12,283 bases of DNA from contig NZ_AHMT02000047.1 of NCBI RefSeq assembly GCF_000243815.2, positions 72,501 to 84,783 on the forward strand, written 5' to 3'. Made by a program: the position numbers and the translations under genes. Source of the DNA: Leptospira alexanderi serovar Manhao 3 str. L 60 (GTDB lineage: Bacteria > Spirochaetota > Leptospiria > Leptospirales > Leptospiraceae). The first letter of the stretch is position 1. Each line of letters opens with the position of its first letter. Shown one piece after another: positions 1 through 12,283 of the stretch. The notes under the pieces are model-generated. The model did no database searches, was not told where the DNA came from, and saw only the letters and a list, made by a program, of their open reading frames with translations.

Positions 1-1738
<1,738 letters not shown>

Positions 1739-1740
1739 GA

Positions 1741-4249
<2,509 letters not shown>

Positions 4250-4260
4250 TAAGAACAGAG

Positions 4261-4318
<58 letters not shown>

Positions 4319-4330
4319 ATGGGACTGTAT

Positions 4331-4810
<480 letters not shown>

Positions 4811-4812
4811 CT

Positions 4813-5858
<1,046 letters not shown>

Positions 5859-5882
5859 TTTCTCTCTAAGCAGTTATAGTAG

Positions 5883-6494
<612 letters not shown>

Positions 6495-6504
<10 letters not shown>

Positions 6505-6689
6505 TCGTAGTCGCGTTCGTGTGTCGCTTTGAGTTTGGTGGTGCGTAATCTGTAATCACGTTTGATGTTTGGTTTGCGGTAGACTGCGATTTTTTTGAAT
6601 TCTACTTCTGATGTTTTTTCGCATAAATTGCGTTTGATTAAACGATTCTGAGAACCATATTTAACGTGAGCAGGGTCGTAAAAATCCAT
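6495..6689 (-). other. Possible remnant or small hypothetical reading frame
   Basis: An ATG at 6689 opens a minus-strand frame whose first 65 or so codons lie in the gap after the Lon-domain gene. They encode a basic, tyrosine-rich peptide (beginning MDFYDPAHVKYGSQNRL) with orderly codon use. Beyond 6495 the frame simply runs antisense through the Lon-domain gene and is unlikely to be real there. No clear ribosome-binding site precedes the ATG and I recognise no domain. It may be the decayed start of a gene. Low confidence. Confidence 0.22.
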
Positions 6690-6744
6690 GATTCATTTTT
6701 CTGAAACAAGTTGGAATCTGAACTTTGTAAATCTATTCTTAAAA

Positions 6745-6760
6745 TGTGGGAACTACCACA
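6745..6760. repeat. Palindrome TGTGG-GAACTA-CCACA
   Basis: TGTGG and CCACA form 5-bp arms around GAACTA. It shares the GGAACT core with the second palindrome at 6791-6804, 30 nt downstream. I associate short palindromes of this type with intergenic spaces of pathogenic Leptospira; that link is from memory and untested here. Confidence 0.5.
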
Positions 6761-6790
6761 AATCACGATTTTACGAACAATTCTAAAATT

Positions 6791-6804
6791 GTAGGAACTC
6801 CTAC
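6791..6804. repeat. Palindrome GTAGGA-AC-TCCTAC
   Basis: Perfect 6-bp arms separated by two bases. Compared with 6745-6760, the outer bases differ but remain complementary in both copies, and the GGAACT centre is shared, which suggests related elements under structural constraint. Confidence 0.5.
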
Positions 6805-6979
6805 TTTTAGAGAATTCTTTCTCATTTTCTCCACGAACTCACGTTAAAATAATAAGATTCACTCGAAAAGATTAGAGTGCAACCCTGACTGATTGTTTCT
6901 ATGTTTTAGATTATCGTGACTGGTTCGATTCCTAAAGCACCGCAATAAAAAAGCGATCTGGAATAGTCCATTTTCTCGA

Positions 6980-8254
<1,275 letters not shown>

Positions 8255-8302
8255 CATAATCTCCTAATATATAAATTTGAGTATATACAAAAATTCATTC
8301 TT

Positions 8303-10154
<1,852 letters not shown>

Positions 10155-10172
10155 TCCCATTTACTTAAGAAA

Positions 10173-10205
<33 letters not shown>

Positions 10206-10342
10206 TAATGGAAAGAAAAGGACTTTTTTTATAAACTGGAGGAAAAGAGTTGCTTTCAAAAATAATTCTGGTTATTATTTCGACAAAAGTTTCCTAAACT
10301 ACATTTCGGCTCCCTCCGCATAATACTTTAGGAAAAATATAT

Positions 10343-10381
<39 letters not shown>

Positions 10382-10413
10382 CGCAGTGGAAAACAAAGGC
10401 AGACCCTGCCCCA

Positions 10414-11316
<903 letters not shown>

Positions 11317-11357
11317 TTTTTTTTGAATCGATCGTTTCGGTTTCTTTTTTCGCGTTA

Positions 11358-11385
11358 AGCCGCTTTCGGAAATTCGAAAGCGGTT
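11358..11385 (+). terminator. Probable flaB transcription terminator
   Basis: CCGCTTTCG (11360-11368) and CGAAAGCGG (11375-11383) form a perfect 9-bp stem with a 6-nt loop, 43 nt after the flaB stop. A canonical U-tract does not follow on the plus strand, so termination efficiency is uncertain. Confidence 0.5.
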
Positions 11386-11710
11386 CAAGTGGTTAGGGAA
11401 TTCCGTATGCAAAACCCTAACATCTTGAAACGCGCGCCTTTCGCTACAATTTCCTCTGGAATTTTCGCATCAATAGCTTTCGCATTGGCTATACCGAGTT
11501 TTCTTTCGTTCATTGCAGATATTTGTGGAGTGGGATATGGCTGGCATGGATCAAAAGAGGAATTCTCTTATCGGACAGGTCAATGTAATCTGCTCGTCTA
11601 AAATCATCTCCGGATTTTCTTCATCAGTTCTAGGCTCCCCTCATTGTTACGATAGCGACCGGGGAAGATCCATAACCTTACCCACAAGTACTTGAATCCA
11701 AAGATAAATT

Positions 11711-11726
11711 TGTCGGAATTACGACA
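11711..11726. repeat. Palindrome TGTCG-GAATTA-CGACA
   Basis: TGTCG (11711-11715) and CGACA (11722-11726) are 5-bp arms around GAATTA, the same geometry as the palindrome at 6745-6760 (5-bp arms, 6-nt centre GAACTA), so it may belong to the same repeat class. Confidence 0.4.
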
Positions 11727-11748
11727 AAATCCACCGTGAAACTTAGTT

Positions 11749-11770
11749 CCCACCCTTGTTTTTGGGTGGG
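11749..11770. repeat. GC-rich hairpin
   Basis: CCCACCC (11749-11755) pairs with GGGTGGG (11764-11770) across an 8-nt T-rich loop. No T-run follows on the plus strand. Function unknown; possibly a decayed terminator or part of a dispersed repeat. Confidence 0.4.
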
Positions 11771-11782
11771 GGGAGAATAACT

Positions 11783-11812
11783 CTATTTCGCTCTCTACGG
11801 GTCGCGAAATAG
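11783..11812. repeat. Inverted repeat with 9-bp arms
   Basis: CTATTTCGC (11783-11791) and GCGAAATAG (11804-11812) are perfectly complementary, with a 12-nt loop. It follows the hairpin at 11749-11770 by only 12 nt, so the two form a tandem hairpin pair. Confidence 0.45.
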
Positions 11813-11914
11813 GTGGAAAGGCTCGGGAGATTTTTCTCTATCAGAAAATCATACTTCTTGCAAGTAAAAAGCCTCATTCTCGTCGGGGAACACTTGCGTT
11901 TTATTGTATGTAAA

Positions 11915-11936
11915 TGTAAAGTCCTTGTAAAGTCCT
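11915..11936. repeat. Perfect 11-bp tandem duplication beside the insertion sequence
   Basis: TGTAAAGTCCT occurs twice back to back (11915-11925 and 11926-11936), ending 4 nt before the presumed insertion-sequence edge at 11941. Confidence 0.6.
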
Positions 11937-11940
11937 AAAA

Positions 11941-12283
11941 TGAAGTTGACAGAAATCATGCAGCTTGATGAACAAAATCAGGAGTTAAAAGGCCTAAATG
12001 CTGGAGAAGCCTGACATTGTTGTAAAGAAAAACAGCTTGATTGAGAGCGTTTTGAGCTTCTTTAAAATTATCAAAAGTATTTTTAAAAGAGAATTCGTAT
12101 TTAAGGGTTTTATTAACTCTTTCCGCGACGGCATTTTCATAACAATGGTTTTCTTCGGTCATGCTAATCCTGTGGCCTGCGTAGAGAAGAATATCAGTGT
12201 AATCCTTCGAACAAAATTGAATGCCTCGATCGGAATGATGAATGATCTTTTTGTTCTTGGGAAGTTGATCCAGAGCCATCAGT
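11941..12283 (-). mobile_element. IS3-family insertion sequence, one end (continues beyond window)
   Basis: Defined by the transposase 3' end plus a probable terminus at 11941. IS3-family ends begin with TG, and TGAAGTTGACAG starts 15 nt beyond the transposase stop codon, a normal distance. The other end, the full inverted repeat and the target duplication are outside the window, so the boundary is inferred. Confidence 0.7.
11956..12283 (-). CDS. IS3-family transposase (OrfB), C-terminal part
   Basis: This is the C-terminal half of a DDE (rve) integrase-like transposase. The frame is open to the right edge of the window, so the N-terminus lies outside. [11 protein letters not shown] carries the second catalytic Asp. 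[13 protein letters not shown] carries the catalytic Glu exactly 35 residues after it, the D-35-E spacing of the IS3 family. The tail has [19 protein letters not shown], equivalent to the YNxxRxHxxLGxxTP motif, with Leu where His is often found. IS3 elements usually express OrfA and OrfAB by frameshifting, and neither can be assessed here. Which named element it belongs to cannot be decided from this fragment. Confidence 0.92.
   Translation of the reverse strand, partial: LMALDQLPKNKKIIHHSDRGIQFCSKDYTDILLYAGHRISMTEENHCYENAVAERVNKTLKYEFSFKNTFDNFKEAQNALNQAVFLYNNVRLLQHLGLLTPDFVHQAA

Larger units (their letters stand above)
6690..6979. other. Non-coding stretch with palindromes
   Basis: AT-rich, with stops in all frames. 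Apart from the two palindromes listed separately I see no gene, tRNA or clear promoter. It contains the downstream region of the NlpC/P60 gene, but no strong intrinsic terminator is visible for that gene. Confidence 0.5.
11389..11940. other. Non-genic region between flaB and the insertion sequence
   Basis: About 550 nt without a convincing gene. A plus-strand frame from ATG 11407 (to 11601) gives a 64-residue peptide with a hydrophobic stretch. The opposite strand of the same segment holds a charged 41-codon frame starting with ATG near 11515 (NERKLGIANAKAIDAK) that reads more like decayed coding sequence. A third frame has a fair ribosome-binding site before ATG 11536. None has recognisable homology, and they exclude one another. 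The rest holds the inverted and tandem repeats listed separately. Confidence 0.45.

Noticed and set aside
6922..6932. GGTTCGATTCC, resembling a tRNA T-loop
   Set aside because: No matching acceptor stem, anticodon arm or D-arm can be built around it.
10295..10323. Sigma-28-type flagellar promoter for flaB
   Set aside because: TAAA and CCGCATAA are present, but the -10 element is imperfect and the spacer is about 2 nt too long, so it is mentioned only as an alternative and not listed as a feature.

Overview
The window reads as chromosomal DNA of a pathogenic-clade Leptospira. The basis is the combination of a spirochaete-type FlaB flagellin, a full set of LPS core and transport genes (unlike Borrelia or Treponema), an IS3-family transposase end, and short intergenic palindromes of a kind I associate with these genomes. 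Species assignment is inference; no rRNA is present.

Layout. Positions 1-5826 are a minus-strand block for LPS inner-core supply and export. Read in transcription order it is: hldA-type heptose kinase (5826-4813), the separate heptose-1-phosphate adenylyltransferase (4810-4334), CTP synthase pyrG (4232-2610), KDO-8-phosphate synthase kdsA (2613-1750), an LptC-like protein (1738-1154) and an unusually long LptA/OstA-like protein (1157 to beyond the left edge). The genes are 2-11 nt apart or overlap by ATGA, except for a roughly 100-nt gap with nested inverted repeats before pyrG. The logic is coherent: the first two genes make ADP-heptose, kdsA makes the KDO precursor, pyrG makes the CTP used to activate KDO, and the last two move finished LPS across the periplasm.

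Divergently, a stand-alone Lon N-terminal-domain protein is encoded on the plus strand (about 5890-6504). Positions 6505-6979 hold no convincing gene. They contain a low-confidence antisense reading frame and two palindromes with a shared GGAACT centre. Then come three minus-strand genes: a secreted NlpC/P60 peptidase (8254-6980), a POT-family peptide transporter (9607-8303) and a PduO-type cobalamin adenosyltransferase (10134-9583). The last two overlap by 25 nt.

From 10135 the plus strand carries a structured leader and a flaB flagellin gene (10465-11316). The leader has a strong GC hairpin with GGA in its tetraloop, and 18 nt beyond it an ACAGGGA element fused to the Shine-Dalgarno sequence. 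This is the architecture expected of a CsrA-controlled flagellin leader and is the most interesting signal in the window. After flaB come a hairpin (probable terminator), about 600 nt of non-genic sequence rich in inverted repeats, a perfect 11-bp tandem duplication, and the 3' end of an IS3-family transposase running off the right edge.

I did not find an evidently new multi-gene defence or mobile system. The best candidates for something undescribed are the flaB leader and the enlarged LptA-like protein.
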